Positions 7,843 to 16,255 of a stretch of 64,000 bases of DNA are shown piece by piece; position 1 is the first letter of the stretch, and each line of letters begins with the position of its first letter. Made by a program: the position numbers and the translations under genes. The stretch comes from WTJO01 sp965660165 (GTDB lineage Bacteria; Pseudomonadota; Alphaproteobacteria; Puniceispirillales; Puniceispirillaceae). The notes beneath the pieces are model-generated. The model searched no databases. It saw only the letters and a list, made by a program, of their open reading frames with translations, and had not been told where the DNA came from. The stretch is from the NCBI GenBank assembly GCA_965660165.1, contig CBFHYU010000005.1, forward strand, positions 23,375 to 87,374, written 5' to 3'.

Positions 7843-9135
7843 ATGAACAACCAGACGCACGCTGAAATATTAACGTCATCACAAGCAGGCGCGCTAATCT
7901 CGTCTATGGCCGCACAAAGTCGGCAGGCGCTGGCATCACTTGCGCTAAGCACAGGTGAAGCGCGCAATCAGGTGCTTACCGAAGGTGCCAGACTAATTCG
8001 CCAGAACATTACAGAGATTCTGGCCGCAAACCAAAAAGATGTTGAACAGGGCAGAACAGCAGGGCTGACAGATGCCTATATTGACAGGCTAAGCCTGACA
8101 GGTGAGCGGATTGAAGCAATGGCAAAGGGGCTTGAAGATATCGCTAGTCTTGATGACCCGCTTGGCGTTGAGCTGGCACGCTGGACAGTGCCGTCTGGGC
8201 TGGATATTACCCGTATGTCAACCCCACTTGGCGTAATTGGTGTGATTTATGAAGCACGCCCCAATGTCACGATTGATGCGGCTGGTCTAGCATTGAAGTC
8301 AGGCAATGCTGTTATTCTGAGGGCTGGTAGTGATTCTCAACATACCAGCACCTTGCTGACCAGCCTGATGAGAGAGGCGCTTGCTAGGACAGCTATTGCG
8401 ATTGATGCCGTGCAAATCATCCCTACCACTGACAGAATGGCCGTTGGCGCAATGCTGCAGGCAACAGGTGAGATTGATGTGATCATACCGCGTGGCGGTA
8501 AGGGGCTGGTTGAACGTGTGCAATCAGAAGCGCGCGTGCCAGTATTTGCCCATCTTGAAGGTATCTGTCATCTATATATCGGCGCAGAGGCTGATCCGCA
8601 AACAGCAGTAGATATTGCTGTGAACGCAAAATTGCGCCGAGTCGGTATTTGCGGCGCCACAGAAACCATATTGATAGATCATCTGCTTGACAGGGCTGTG
8701 ATCAGCTCAGTTATTGCTGCCTTGATTGACGGCGGATGCGAGGTTCGTGGCGATAGCACGATCCAGTCCTTGCATAATAAGGTCATTACAGCAACAGAGG
8801 AAGATTTTGGCTGTGAATTTCTGGCGCCAATCGTAGCGATGAAAATAGTAGCTGGTATTGATGATGCTATCGGACATATACGGACGCATAGTAGCGGCCA
8901 TACAGAAAGCATTATTACTGAAAATAGCGCCGAAGCAGAGAGATTTCTTACACAGATTGACAGCGCTATCGTGATGCATAATGCCTCAACCCAGTTTGCG
9001 GATGGGGGCGAATTTGGCATGGGCGCTGAAATCGGCATTGCCACAGGCAGAATGCATGCAAGAGGGCCTGTTGGGGCGGCACAACTTACCAGTTTCAAAT
9101 ATGTTGTAAGAGGCAATGGCCAGACCCGCGCGTAA
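7843..9135 (+). CDS. proA: Gamma-glutamyl phosphate reductase ProA
   Basis: Second step of proline synthesis, NADPH-dependent reduction of glutamyl phosphate to glutamate semialdehyde. 430 aa, full length for the family. The aldehyde dehydrogenase fold shows PLGVIGVIYEARPNVT, LRAGSDS and the catalytic cysteine in VGICGATETI (about residue 271); the C-terminal GGEFGMGAEIGIATGRMHARGP stretch is diagnostic. It directly follows proB, and its end touches the possible upstream start of nadD. Confidence 0.97.
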   Translation: MNNQTHAEILTSSQAGALISSMAAQSRQALASLALSTGEARNQVLTEGARLIRQNITEILAANQKDVEQGRTAGLTDAYIDRLSLTGERIEAMAKGLEDIASLDDPLGVELARWTVPSGLDITRMSTPLGVIGVIYEARPNVTIDAAGLALKSGNAVILRAGSDSQHTSTLLTSLMREALARTAIAIDAVQIIPTTDRMAVGAMLQATGEIDVIIPRGGKGLVERVQSEARVPVFAHLEGICHLYIGAEADPQTAVDIAVNAKLRRVGICGATETILIDHLLDRAVISSVIAALIDGGCEVRGDSTIQSLHNKVITATEEDFGCEFLAPIVAMKIVAGIDDAIGHIRTHSSGHTESIITENSAEAERFLTQIDSAIVMHNASTQFADGGEFGMGAEIGIATGRMHARGPVGAAQLTSFKYVVRGNGQTRA

Positions 9136-9187
9136 GCCCACCCATCATCGCCATATACTGCCATTGCGTCATCATCCCAGATTGAAA

Positions 9188-9751
9188 ATGCGAATCGGGA
9201 TTATGGGCGGCTCGTTCAACCCTGCCCATCAAGGACATCTTGACATCAGCATCGCTGCCAGAAAAATAGCCCAGCTTGACGAGGTTTGGTGGATAGTAAG
9301 CCCGCAGAATCCGCTAAAGCAGAGAGATGATATGGCGCTATTTTCACAGCGTATCGACTATGCACGAAGCCTTAATCTGCCGCGCTGGATACGGGTCTCA
9401 GAGTTTGAGGCACATCAAAGCTCTACCCGCACAATAGATACCCTTACACATCTAAGGCGCGCAGTTAGATGCTGTGACCTAATCTGGATTATGGGCGCTG
9501 ATAACCTGATTCAGCTTCCTGAATGGCAACAGGCGCGGCAACTAATGAGACTGTCTGCTGTGATGATTATGGGCAGGCCAGGCTATAATTATCAGGCACT
9601 TGCCAGCAAAGGGGCTGCAATTGCAAGGCGGAATCTAAGGCGCAAGACAGCATCTATCTTAGGCAAAACACAGCGTGGCTGGTATTTTGAGCATTTCACC
9701 CATAACAGCCTGTCTGCAACAGCTATCCGCAAGAATAAGCAGCTAATATAA
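9188..9751 (+). CDS. nadD: Nicotinate-nucleotide adenylyltransferase NadD
   Basis: Adenylates nicotinate mononucleotide to nicotinate adenine dinucleotide in NAD synthesis. The nucleotidyltransferase signature GGSFNPAHQGH lies next to the start; VWWIVSPQNPLK, WIMGADNL and the C-terminal LSATAIRK are all family motifs. I placed the start at ATG 9188 (MRIGIMGGSF). An in-frame ATG at 9116 would add 24 very basic residues and overlap proA by 20 bases; some alphaproteobacterial NadD proteins do carry extensions, so this cannot be excluded. The nadD-rsfS-rlmH order is widely conserved. Confidence 0.93.
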   Translation: MRIGIMGGSFNPAHQGHLDISIAARKIAQLDEVWWIVSPQNPLKQRDDMALFSQRIDYARSLNLPRWIRVSEFEAHQSSTRTIDTLTHLRRAVRCCDLIWIMGADNLIQLPEWQQARQLMRLSAVMIMGRPGYNYQALASKGAAIARRNLRRKTASILGKTQRGWYFEHFTHNSLSATAIRKNKQLI

Positions 9752-9874
9752 GCTGTCATATGCCCAGAAATCTTGCCAGCCAGCCAAATTATCGTTAAAC
9801 TAAGCCCATGAGACGCTAGACAGGGCTGGTTCATCAGCGCATAGCGTAATCATAATATGTTAAGGAGATGACAG

Positions 9875-10255
9875 ATTACACAGATAGATGATGAGCTGAC
9901 GCCACATCAGGTCAAAGACATAATTACTTCATCACTTGAAGATGATAAAGCAATTGATATCGTCTCAATCTCACTTTCAGGAAAATCTAGCATAGCTGAC
10001 TATATGGTGATTGCCTCTGGCACATCATCACGTCAAGTGGCATCTATGGCTGACCATCTGGAACGGAAATTGAAGCAAAATAGTATCAATATTCTCGGAA
10101 AAGAAGGGGTCGGACAGGCTGATTGGGTGTTGCTTGATACAGCAGAAGTGATTGTGCATCTTTTCCGTCCAGAGGTACGAGAATTTTATCAGCTTGAAAA
10201 AATGTGGGATAAGTCGGCTGGCGAGGATATTGTTCATATCTCTGCTGAAAGCTAG
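9875..10255 (+). CDS. rsfS: Ribosomal silencing factor RsfS, apparent ATT start
   Basis: RsfS binds L14 and blocks subunit joining under starvation. The family core is clear: SISLSGKSSIADYMVIASGTSSRQV, the ADWVLLDTAEVIVHLFRPE segment, and REFYQLEKMWDKS at the end. The conserved region begins well upstream of the first in-frame ATG (10004), which would cut off about 43 residues. The frame is open back to a TGA at 9869-9871, and no ATG, GTG or TTG lies between. The best start is ATT at 9875, seven bases after a strong AAGGAG (9862-9867). CTG at 9896 is the next option. An ATG at 9868 in another frame opens a 7-codon ORF only, so a one-base assembly indel is also possible. It ends two bases before rlmH. 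Confidence 0.85.
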   Translation: MTQIDDELTPHQVKDIITSSLEDDKAIDIVSISLSGKSSIADYMVIASGTSSRQVASMADHLERKLKQNSINILGKEGVGQADWVLLDTAEVIVHLFRPEVREFYQLEKMWDKSAGEDIVHISAES

Positions 10256-10257
10256 AT

Positions 10258-10725
10258 ATGAAGCTAGGTATCATTGCCATAGGGCGTGCCAAAGCTGGTC
10301 CTGAAAAGGAATTGACTGAACAGTTTCTGAATCGACTGCCTCATAAGGCAGGTCTGTTTGAGACAGAATCAAAATTGCCCGCAGGGCTGAAACGCACCTA
10401 TGATGAATCATACAAACTAAGCCAGTTTGTCGAACGCCAAGCACCAGCTGGCTCAGCGCTTATATGCCTGCATCCCACCGCCAAAGATACAAGCTCAGAA
10501 ACCCTAGCAGAGATCATTAGCCAGCTTCGAGATGATGGGCGGCCAGCCTGTTATTTCGCAATTGGCGGTGCAGATGGCCATGATAGCGCGCTTCTAGCGC
10601 GGGCTGATCGCATAATCGCATTTGGCGCGGCAACATGGCCACATATGCTATGTCGGGCAATGCTAGCAGAACAGCTTTATCGGGCTGAAATGATCCTTAG
10701 TGGACACCCCTATCATCATGGCTAG
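10258..10725 (+). CDS. rlmH: 23S rRNA pseudouridine-1915 N3-methyltransferase RlmH
   Basis: SPOUT-class methyltransferase that modifies helix 69 of 23S rRNA. 155 aa, full length. The SAM-binding knot motifs are visible as FAIGGADGHD and the C-terminal ATWPHMLCRAMLAEQLYRAE...GHPYHHG. It follows rsfS with a two-base gap, so the two ribosome factors are probably translated from one mRNA. Confidence 0.96.
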   Translation: MKLGIIAIGRAKAGPEKELTEQFLNRLPHKAGLFETESKLPAGLKRTYDESYKLSQFVERQAPAGSALICLHPTAKDTSSETLAEIISQLRDDGRPACYFAIGGADGHDSALLARADRIIAFGAATWPHMLCRAMLAEQLYRAEMILSGHPYHHG

Positions 10726-10769
10726 TCAGCTATTGCTGTCAGATGGTTGTGTGATATATATTTGTGATA

Positions 10770-12353
10770 ATGATGCAGAATGATACACCCTCACATTCAA
10801 TGAAAAAGCCTGTAATGCTGTGCATTATGGATGGCTGGGGCATAGCCCCTGAAAGCCCTTATAATGCGGTGACACAAGCCCATACACCCAATTTTGATAG
10901 GCTGTGGGCACATTATCCGCATAGCAGGCTGGATGCCTCAGAAGCAGCGGTAGGCCTGCCAGATGGCCAACCCGGAAATTCTGAAGTTGGCCATATGACA
11001 ATCGGTTCTGGCAGGATAATCAAGCAGGATTTACCCCGCATCCATGATGCGATCGCCGCTGGTGAGCTGGCAAGCCACCCTGAATTGCTTAGGTTTGCAG
11101 ATAGGCTTAAACAGACAGGCAAGACAGCTCATCTTACAGGGCTTAGCTCATGTGGCGGCGTGCATGCCCATAGCACGCATATTATTGCACTTGCCCAGAT
11201 ATTGACAAATTTACAAGTGCCTGTTGCGCTTCATCTTATTTCTGATGGCAGAGATCGGATGCCAAAAAGTAGTGCAGATGAATTGCCAGAATTTCTAGCC
11301 CGCCTGCCAGATGAGGTAGTAATAGCCAGTCTGACAGGGCGCTATTTTGCGATGGATAGAGACAGGCGGTGGGAGCGAACACAGCGCTTTGTTTCAGTGG
11401 TTGAATCTGGCACAGCACCCTATCATGCAGATACCGCACTAACCGCACTGAATGAGGCATATCAGCGTGGCGAGACAGATGAGTTTATCAGCCCTACTGT
11501 ACTTGCAGATTATCATGGAATGGCAGAAGGTGACGGGATTATCATGGCCAATTTCAGGGTAGATAGGGCGCGCCAATTTATGCGCGCATTCTATGCCCCT
11601 GATGAGACAGCATTATATGATTCAGGGTTTTCATTAACCAATCTTGCGCTATCGCCATGCTATCAAGGGCCAGCTCTATCAATGACCCCGCTAAGTGATG
11701 ATCTTGCCCATATTCCTGCCTTATTTGGGCCTGCTGATTTATCTGGTGGGCTGGGTGAAATTGTGGCGAGTGCTGGCATGTCTCAGTTGCGCCTTGCAGA
11801 AACAGAAAAATACCCGCATGTGACCTTCTTTTTTAATGGTGGCCAAGAAACAGCATTTGGTGGTGAAGACAGAAAAATGGCTGAATCGCCGAAAGTGGCA
11901 ACCTATGATCTAGCGCCGCAAATGTCCGCTGATCAGGTGCTTGGTTTTGCCTTACAGGCAATTACATCGCATAGCCATGATCTGATTATCTTGAATTTTG
12001 CCAATCCTGATATGGTTGGCCATACAGGTGATATATCGGCGGCGATTGATGCAGTTGAAACAGTTGATGCAGCGATTGGCCAATTAGAGACAGCGATTCT
12101 GGCGGCAGGGGGTGAGTTAATCATCACCGCAGATCATGGAAATTGTGAGGTGATGTGGGATGAGGCGGCACAATCTGCCCATACAGCGCATACGACTAAT
12201 CAGGTTCCCTGTATTTGGGTTTCTGCCCATAGAGGCGAGGCGGATATGCTGGCAGATGGCGGGCTGTCTGATTTGGCACCAACATTGCTAACATTATTAT
12301 CGCTAACGCCCTCTGATGCGATGAGTGGTAAATCTTTGCTTAGATCTGGATAG
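10770..12353 (+). CDS. gpmI: 2,3-bisphosphoglycerate-independent phosphoglycerate mutase
   Basis: Manganese-dependent interconversion of 3- and 2-phosphoglycerate in glycolysis and gluconeogenesis. Length (527 aa) is normal. The metal-site CIMDGWG lies near the N-terminus, the phosphoserine nucleophile is in GNSEVGHMTIGSGR (about residue 70), and LIITADHGNCE with HTTNQVPCIWV marks the C-terminal metal-binding half. Start choice is open: GTG 10764, ATG 10770/10773 and ATG 10800 are all in frame, and none has a strong ribosome-binding site. ATG 10800 would begin MKKPVMLCIMDGWG, close to where many homologs begin. Confidence 0.95.
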   Translation: MMQNDTPSHSMKKPVMLCIMDGWGIAPESPYNAVTQAHTPNFDRLWAHYPHSRLDASEAAVGLPDGQPGNSEVGHMTIGSGRIIKQDLPRIHDAIAAGELASHPELLRFADRLKQTGKTAHLTGLSSCGGVHAHSTHIIALAQILTNLQVPVALHLISDGRDRMPKSSADELPEFLARLPDEVVIASLTGRYFAMDRDRRWERTQRFVSVVESGTAPYHADTALTALNEAYQRGETDEFISPTVLADYHGMAEGDGIIMANFRVDRARQFMRAFYAPDETALYDSGFSLTNLALSPCYQGPALSMTPLSDDLAHIPALFGPADLSGGLGEIVASAGMSQLRLAETEKYPHVTFFFNGGQETAFGGEDRKMAESPKVATYDLAPQMSADQVLGFALQAITSHSHDLIILNFANPDMVGHTGDISAAIDAVETVDAAIGQLETAILAAGGELIITADHGNCEVMWDEAAQSAHTAHTTNQVPCIWVSAHRGEADMLADGGLSDLAPTLLTLLSLTPSDAMSGKSLLRSG

Positions 12354-12436
12354 GGTTCTTGCATCATTATGGCGGGTAGTGGCACACTAGAGCTAGATCA
12401 TGGCAGTAGCGTTACTGAGCGATAGGAAATATAGCT

Positions 12437-12456
12437 AAATAGGATCGCCTATTTTT
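12437..12456 (+). terminator. Possible rho-independent terminator after gpmI
   Basis: AAATAGG (12437-12443) and CCTATTT (12448-12454) form a perfect seven-base stem with a four-base loop, running into a short T run (12452-12456). The stem is weak in G and C, so termination may be partial. It lies 83 bases after gpmI and 31 bases before ctpA. Confidence 0.42.
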
Positions 12457-12487
12457 AGGTTTCGAGAAAAAGGAAATACTCCCGATT

Positions 12488-13792
12488 ATGTCAGGTTTCA
12501 GATTATCATCACGGTTATGGCTGAATGTCCTTCTGCTCATCACCATCAGCATTACAGCCGCCTTTATCCTGTCTGCGCAACGCCCTGCTCAGTCTGATGA
12601 ACGCGAAGAAACATATAGACAGCTCACCCTGTTTGGGGATGTGTTTCAGCGTGTCAGAGCCGAATATGTAGAAGAAATATCAGATAAAGAGCTGGTCGAG
12701 GCAGCTATTAACGGCATGCTTACCTCGCTTGATCCACATTCTGCCTATTTGCCAGATGATAATTTCAAAAAGATGCAGGTTCAGACAAGCGGAAAATTTG
12801 GCGGGCTTGGCATTGAAGTGACAATGGAAGACGGGTTTTTGAAGGTCGTATCACCAATTGATGATACGCCTGCGGCTAATGCAGGTATCCAGCCTGAAGA
12901 TCTGATTGTCTCAGTTGATGGAGAATCAATCATCGGGGTGACGCTGACAGAGGCTGTTGAGAAGCTGAGAGGCAGAGTTGGCTCAGAGGTGATTGTGATT
13001 ATCCAAAGAGCAGATGAAGAGCCTTTTGAGGTCAGCATTATCAGAGATGAAATTAAAATCAAATCAGTACGCCATAGGCTGTACGACAATATTGGCTATA
13101 TCAGAATCACAACCTTTTCAGAACAGACAACACCTGGCCTTGAAAAATCACTAGCTGAATTACAAGAAGAGGCCGCAAATGGGCTGGATGGGCTGATCAT
13201 TGACTTACGGAATAATCCGGGGGGTTTGCTGTCTGAAGCCATTAGCATTTCAGATGCCTTTCTGGAAAAGGGTGAAATTGTATCAACACGCGGCAGAGAT
13301 GAAGGCGATATTCAACATGCCTATGCCCGTCCTGGAGATATCACCAATGGTATGCCCGTTGTAGTGCTGATAAATTCTGGTTCTGCCTCTGCGTCTGAAA
13401 TTGTAGCTGGCGCGTTAAAAGACCATAAACGGGCTATTTTGATGGGGACACGTTCTTTTGGCAAGGGGTCAGTTCAGACTATCCAGCCAATGCCAGGACA
13501 TGGAGCCATTCGGCTAACCACAGCGCGGTATTTCACCCCGTCTGGTGTATCTATTCAAGCAAAAGGGATTGAGCCAGACATTGAAGTTGCGCTAGCCCGC
13601 ATTGAAAAGCTGGAGGGCGGGCCTATCAGAGAAGAAAATCTGCGTGGCGCGCTTGATAAATCAGGTGAAGCAGAAGAGGGCAATGAAACGGCTAAAACAG
13701 AAGATGTTGACCCAGCCGAAATAGATTTTCAGCTTGCACGTGCCCTTGATCTGTTGAAAGGCCTTACAATATTTGGTAATCTTGACAGCTAG
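12488..13792 (+). CDS. ctpA: C-terminal processing peptidase (S41 family) CtpA
   Basis: Periplasmic serine protease that trims or degrades envelope proteins with exposed C-termini. An N-terminal hydrophobic segment (about residues 10-30) directs it to the envelope. A PDZ domain follows the LTSLDPHSAYLP region (about 95-180), and the S41 core carries the nucleophile serine in SGSASASEIVAGAL (about 297-310) and the general-base lysine in SFGKGSVQT (about 323-331). 434 aa, normal. The acidic C-terminal region has no recognisable domain. In many alphaproteobacteria a murein hydrolase activator gene (envC-like) sits just upstream; here gpmI is directly upstream instead. Confidence 0.93.
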   Translation: MSGFRLSSRLWLNVLLLITISITAAFILSAQRPAQSDEREETYRQLTLFGDVFQRVRAEYVEEISDKELVEAAINGMLTSLDPHSAYLPDDNFKKMQVQTSGKFGGLGIEVTMEDGFLKVVSPIDDTPAANAGIQPEDLIVSVDGESIIGVTLTEAVEKLRGRVGSEVIVIIQRADEEPFEVSIIRDEIKIKSVRHRLYDNIGYIRITTFSEQTTPGLEKSLAELQEEAANGLDGLIIDLRNNPGGLLSEAISISDAFLEKGEIVSTRGRDEGDIQHAYARPGDITNGMPVVVLINSGSASASEIVAGALKDHKRAILMGTRSFGKGSVQTIQPMPGHGAIRLTTARYFTPSGVSIQAKGIEPDIEVALARIEKLEGGPIREENLRGALDKSGEAEEGNETAKTEDVDPAEIDFQLARALDLLKGLTIFGNLDS

Positions 13793-13793
13793 G

Positions 13794-13831
13794 CAATCAG
13801 CTATGCTGATTGATCCCGCCCATGCATGGGC
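13794..13831. repeat. Two adjacent perfect inverted repeats between ctpA and rppH
   Basis: CAATCAGC (13794-13801) and GCTGATTG (13805-13812) form a perfect eight-base stem with a three-base loop. Six bases on lies a perfect 14-base palindrome GCCCATGCATGGGC (13818-13831). Neither is followed by a T run. They may act as a processing or factor-dependent termination signal after ctpA, or as operator sites for rppH, whose ATG is at 13869. Confidence 0.6.
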
Positions 13832-13868
13832 TAATCACTATTCAGGCTGTTAGAAAGAAGATGTTGTA

Positions 13869-14342
13869 ATGCTTGCCTATGAAACGCGTCCCTATCGTCC
13901 TTGTGTTGGTATCATGCTTGTAAATAGCTCTGGCAATATTTTTGCTGGCCAGCGTATCGACAATAGAGCCGAAGCATGGCAAATGCCGCAAGGCGGGATT
14001 GATGAGGGCGAAACAACAGAGCAAGCCTGTTTCCGTGAAATGAAAGAGGAAATTGGCACAGACAAGGCGGTGATTGCGTCAATCCATCCTGAATGGCTGA
14101 ATTATGACATTCCGCGCCCGCTTGCAGATAATTTGTGGCAAGGTCAGTATCGTGGTCAACGCCAATGTTGGATCGCACTGAATTTTACTGGCTCTGATGC
14201 AGATATAAACATCCAAACAGATGAGCCTGAATTTAGAGAATGGGCATGGCTTAGCCCTGATGAATTGATGGCACGTGCGGTTGTGTTTAAGCGCCCTGTC
14301 TATCAGACAGTGATTGATAGCTTTTCTGAAATTCTGAAATAA
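13869..14342 (+). CDS. rppH: RNA pyrophosphohydrolase RppH
   Basis: Nudix hydrolase that removes pyrophosphate from 5' ends of mRNA and so starts decay. 157 aa. It has the N-terminal RPCVGIMLVNSSGNIFAGQR, the Nudix box GGIDEGETTEQACFREMKEEIG (about residues 42-63, with all consensus residues), and the C-terminal VVFKRPVYQTVI, all typical of the RppH/IalA group. It is convergent with atpC and shares the hairpin at 14346-14370. Confidence 0.93.
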   Translation: MLAYETRPYRPCVGIMLVNSSGNIFAGQRIDNRAEAWQMPQGGIDEGETTEQACFREMKEEIGTDKAVIASIHPEWLNYDIPRPLADNLWQGQYRGQRQCWIALNFTGSDADINIQTDEPEFREWAWLSPDELMARAVVFKRPVYQTVIDSFSEILK

Positions 14343-14370
14343 AAAACCCTGCCACTATGAAGGGCAGGGT
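14340..14370 (-). terminator. Terminator shared by atpC (minus) and rppH (plus)
   Basis: ACCCTGCC (14346-14353) and GGCAGGGT (14363-14370) form a perfect eight-base GC-rich stem with a nine-base loop. On the minus strand the hairpin is followed directly by a run of six or more T (14340-14345), so it is a classical terminator for the atp operon. On the plus strand the T run is missing, but the hairpin sits right after the rppH stop. Confidence 0.85.
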
Positions 14371-14396
14371 ATTGATATGGTTTTGGGCGCATTATG

Positions 14397-14750
14397 CTAA
14401 AGTGCTTTGATAGCCTCATTTAGAAAATCGGCTTCTGCATCTGATGCTGCGCGGGCGCGTTCTGATAGTTCTTGGCTTGTTACTTTTGACAGGTCAACCG
14501 CACGCTCTGCCAGAATAGTGACTACGTCGCCGCCAACTTCTGCAAGACCGCCATCGATCATGATTCTGTCTGTTACTTTACCAGATTCATGAATTTCTAC
14601 GATACCGCGCGACAGGCCAGCTAGCACAGGTGCATGACGTGGCAACACACCCATCAGCCCTTCACTGGCTGGAATAACAACCATTTCAACATCACGGCTT
14701 ACCATGACACTGCGTGGTGTTACCAATTCTAATTGCGTTGTTTCTGCCAT
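14397..14750 (-). CDS. atpC: ATP synthase F1 epsilon subunit
   Basis: Central stalk subunit that links rotation to catalysis and can inhibit ATP hydrolysis. 117 aa, shorter than the E. coli protein, with the N-terminal beta-sandwich clear (LELVTPRSVMVSRDVEMVVIPASEGLMGVLPRHAPV) and a short C-terminal helical tail. Last gene of the atpHAGDC operon, 43 bases after atpD and followed by the terminator at 14340-14370. Confidence 0.95.
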   Translation of the reverse strand: MAETTQLELVTPRSVMVSRDVEMVVIPASEGLMGVLPRHAPVLAGLSRGIVEIHESGKVTDRIMIDGGLAEVGGDVVTILAERAVDLSKVTSQELSERARAASDAEADFLNEAIKAL

Positions 14751-14793
14751 TTTGAGTTGCCCTTATCAGAAAAACGTGACTATCAGATGCTCG

Positions 14794-16218
14794 TTAGGCA
14801 GCTTCTGATGTCAGCTTCTTGCCCTTTTCAATCGCTTCGTCAATTGTGCCTACCATATAGAAGGCAGCTTCTGGCAATTCATCATAATCACCAGCTACAA
14901 TGCCCTTAAAGCCCTTAATGCTATCTTCTAGGCTTACAAATGCGCCAGGTGTGCCTGTAAAGACTTCGGCAACATGGAATGGCTGAGACAAGAAGCGCTG
15001 AATCTTACGCGCACGTGCCACAGTAAGCTTATCTTCTTCAGATAGTTCATCCATGCCCAAAATAGCAATAATATCCTGAAGTGACTTATATTGCTGTAGG
15101 ATTTCTTGAACCTGACGTGCCACTGTGTAATGCTCGTCACCCACAACCCGCGGGTCAAGCACACGAGAGGTAGAATCAAGCGGGTCAACCGCAGGATAAA
15201 TACCTAGCTCGGCAATCTGGCGTGACAGCACAGTTGTTGCGTCAAGGTGCGCAAATGATGTTGCAGGTGCAGGGTCTGTCAAATCGTCCGCAGGCACATA
15301 AATCGCCTGAACCGAAGTGATTGAGCCCTTATTTGTTGAGGTAATACGTTCCTGCAACGCGCCCATATCTGTTGCCAAAGTTGGCTGATATCCCACCGCA
15401 GATGGGATACGTCCTAGCAGAGCAGACACTTCTGAGCCTGCTTGCGTAAAGCGGAAGATATTATCCACGAAGAACAGCACATCTTGACCTTCTTCATCAC
15501 GGAAATATTCAGCTAATGTAAGGCCTGTCAAAGCAACACGCGCACGCGCACCAGGAGGCTCGTTCATCTGGCCATAAACCAGTGCTGCTTTTGAGCTATC
15601 GCCTTTGGTGTCAATAACGCCTGATTCAACCATTTCATGGTATAAATCATTCCCTTCACGGGTACGCTCGCCAACACCAGCAAACACAGAATAACCACCA
15701 TGTGCTTTCGCAACATTGTTGATCAATTCCATGATTGTTACCGTCTTGCCAACACCAGCGCCACCAAATAGGCCAATCTTACCACCCTTTGCATAAGGGG
15801 CAAGCAGGTCGATAACCTTAATGCCTGTCACCAGGATTTCTGCTTCTGTAGACTGGTCAACATATTCAGGTGCAGTTCTGTGAATAGGGAAATATGTCTT
15901 TGCCTTAAGCGGCTTTCCTTCATCAATCACCTCACCGATTACATTGATGATACGGCCTAATGTTTCAGGGCCAACTGGCACTGAGATAGGCGCGCCTGTA
16001 TCTTCAACCTTAGCGCCACGAACCAGACCTTCAGTTGCATCCATAGCAATGGTACGCACTGTGTTTTCACCCAGATGCTGTGCAACTTCCAGCACTAATC
16101 GCTGACCATTATTGTCAACTTCCAGCGCATTTAAGATATCGGGAATAGCCCCATCAAATTCAACGTCAACAACAGCACCGATTACCTGGCTGACTTTTCC
16201 AACTGCATTTTTTGCCAT
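14794..16218 (-). CDS. atpD: ATP synthase F1 beta subunit
   Basis: Catalytic subunit of F1. 474 aa from ATG 16218 (MAKNAVGKVSQVIGAVVDVEF), preceded by a GGAG ribosome-binding site. The frame is open further upstream to 16287, but those residues overlap the end of atpG and match nothing in the family. P-loop GGAGVGKT (about 151-158), GERTREGNDLYHEM, and the catalytic-site segment ALVYGQMNEPPGARARV are present. Fourth gene in the operon. Confidence 0.98.
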   Translation of the reverse strand: MAKNAVGKVSQVIGAVVDVEFDGAIPDILNALEVDNNGQRLVLEVAQHLGENTVRTIAMDATEGLVRGAKVEDTGAPISVPVGPETLGRIINVIGEVIDEGKPLKAKTYFPIHRTAPEYVDQSTEAEILVTGIKVIDLLAPYAKGGKIGLFGGAGVGKTVTIMELINNVAKAHGGYSVFAGVGERTREGNDLYHEMVESGVIDTKGDSSKAALVYGQMNEPPGARARVALTGLTLAEYFRDEEGQDVLFFVDNIFRFTQAGSEVSALLGRIPSAVGYQPTLATDMGALQERITSTNKGSITSVQAIYVPADDLTDPAPATSFAHLDATTVLSRQIAELGIYPAVDPLDSTSRVLDPRVVGDEHYTVARQVQEILQQYKSLQDIIAILGMDELSEEDKLTVARARKIQRFLSQPFHVAEVFTGTPGAFVSLEDSIKGFKGIVAGDYDELPEAAFYMVGTIDEAIEKGKKLTSEAA

Positions 16219-16255
16219 ATCGCGTGACTCCAGCGGTTTCTTGGTCTGATGTACC

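Noticed and set aside
8679..9164. 161-codon open frame antisense to proA
   Set aside because: It lies wholly opposite a well-conserved gene, has no recognisable motif or ribosome-binding site, and reflects the codon pattern of proA.
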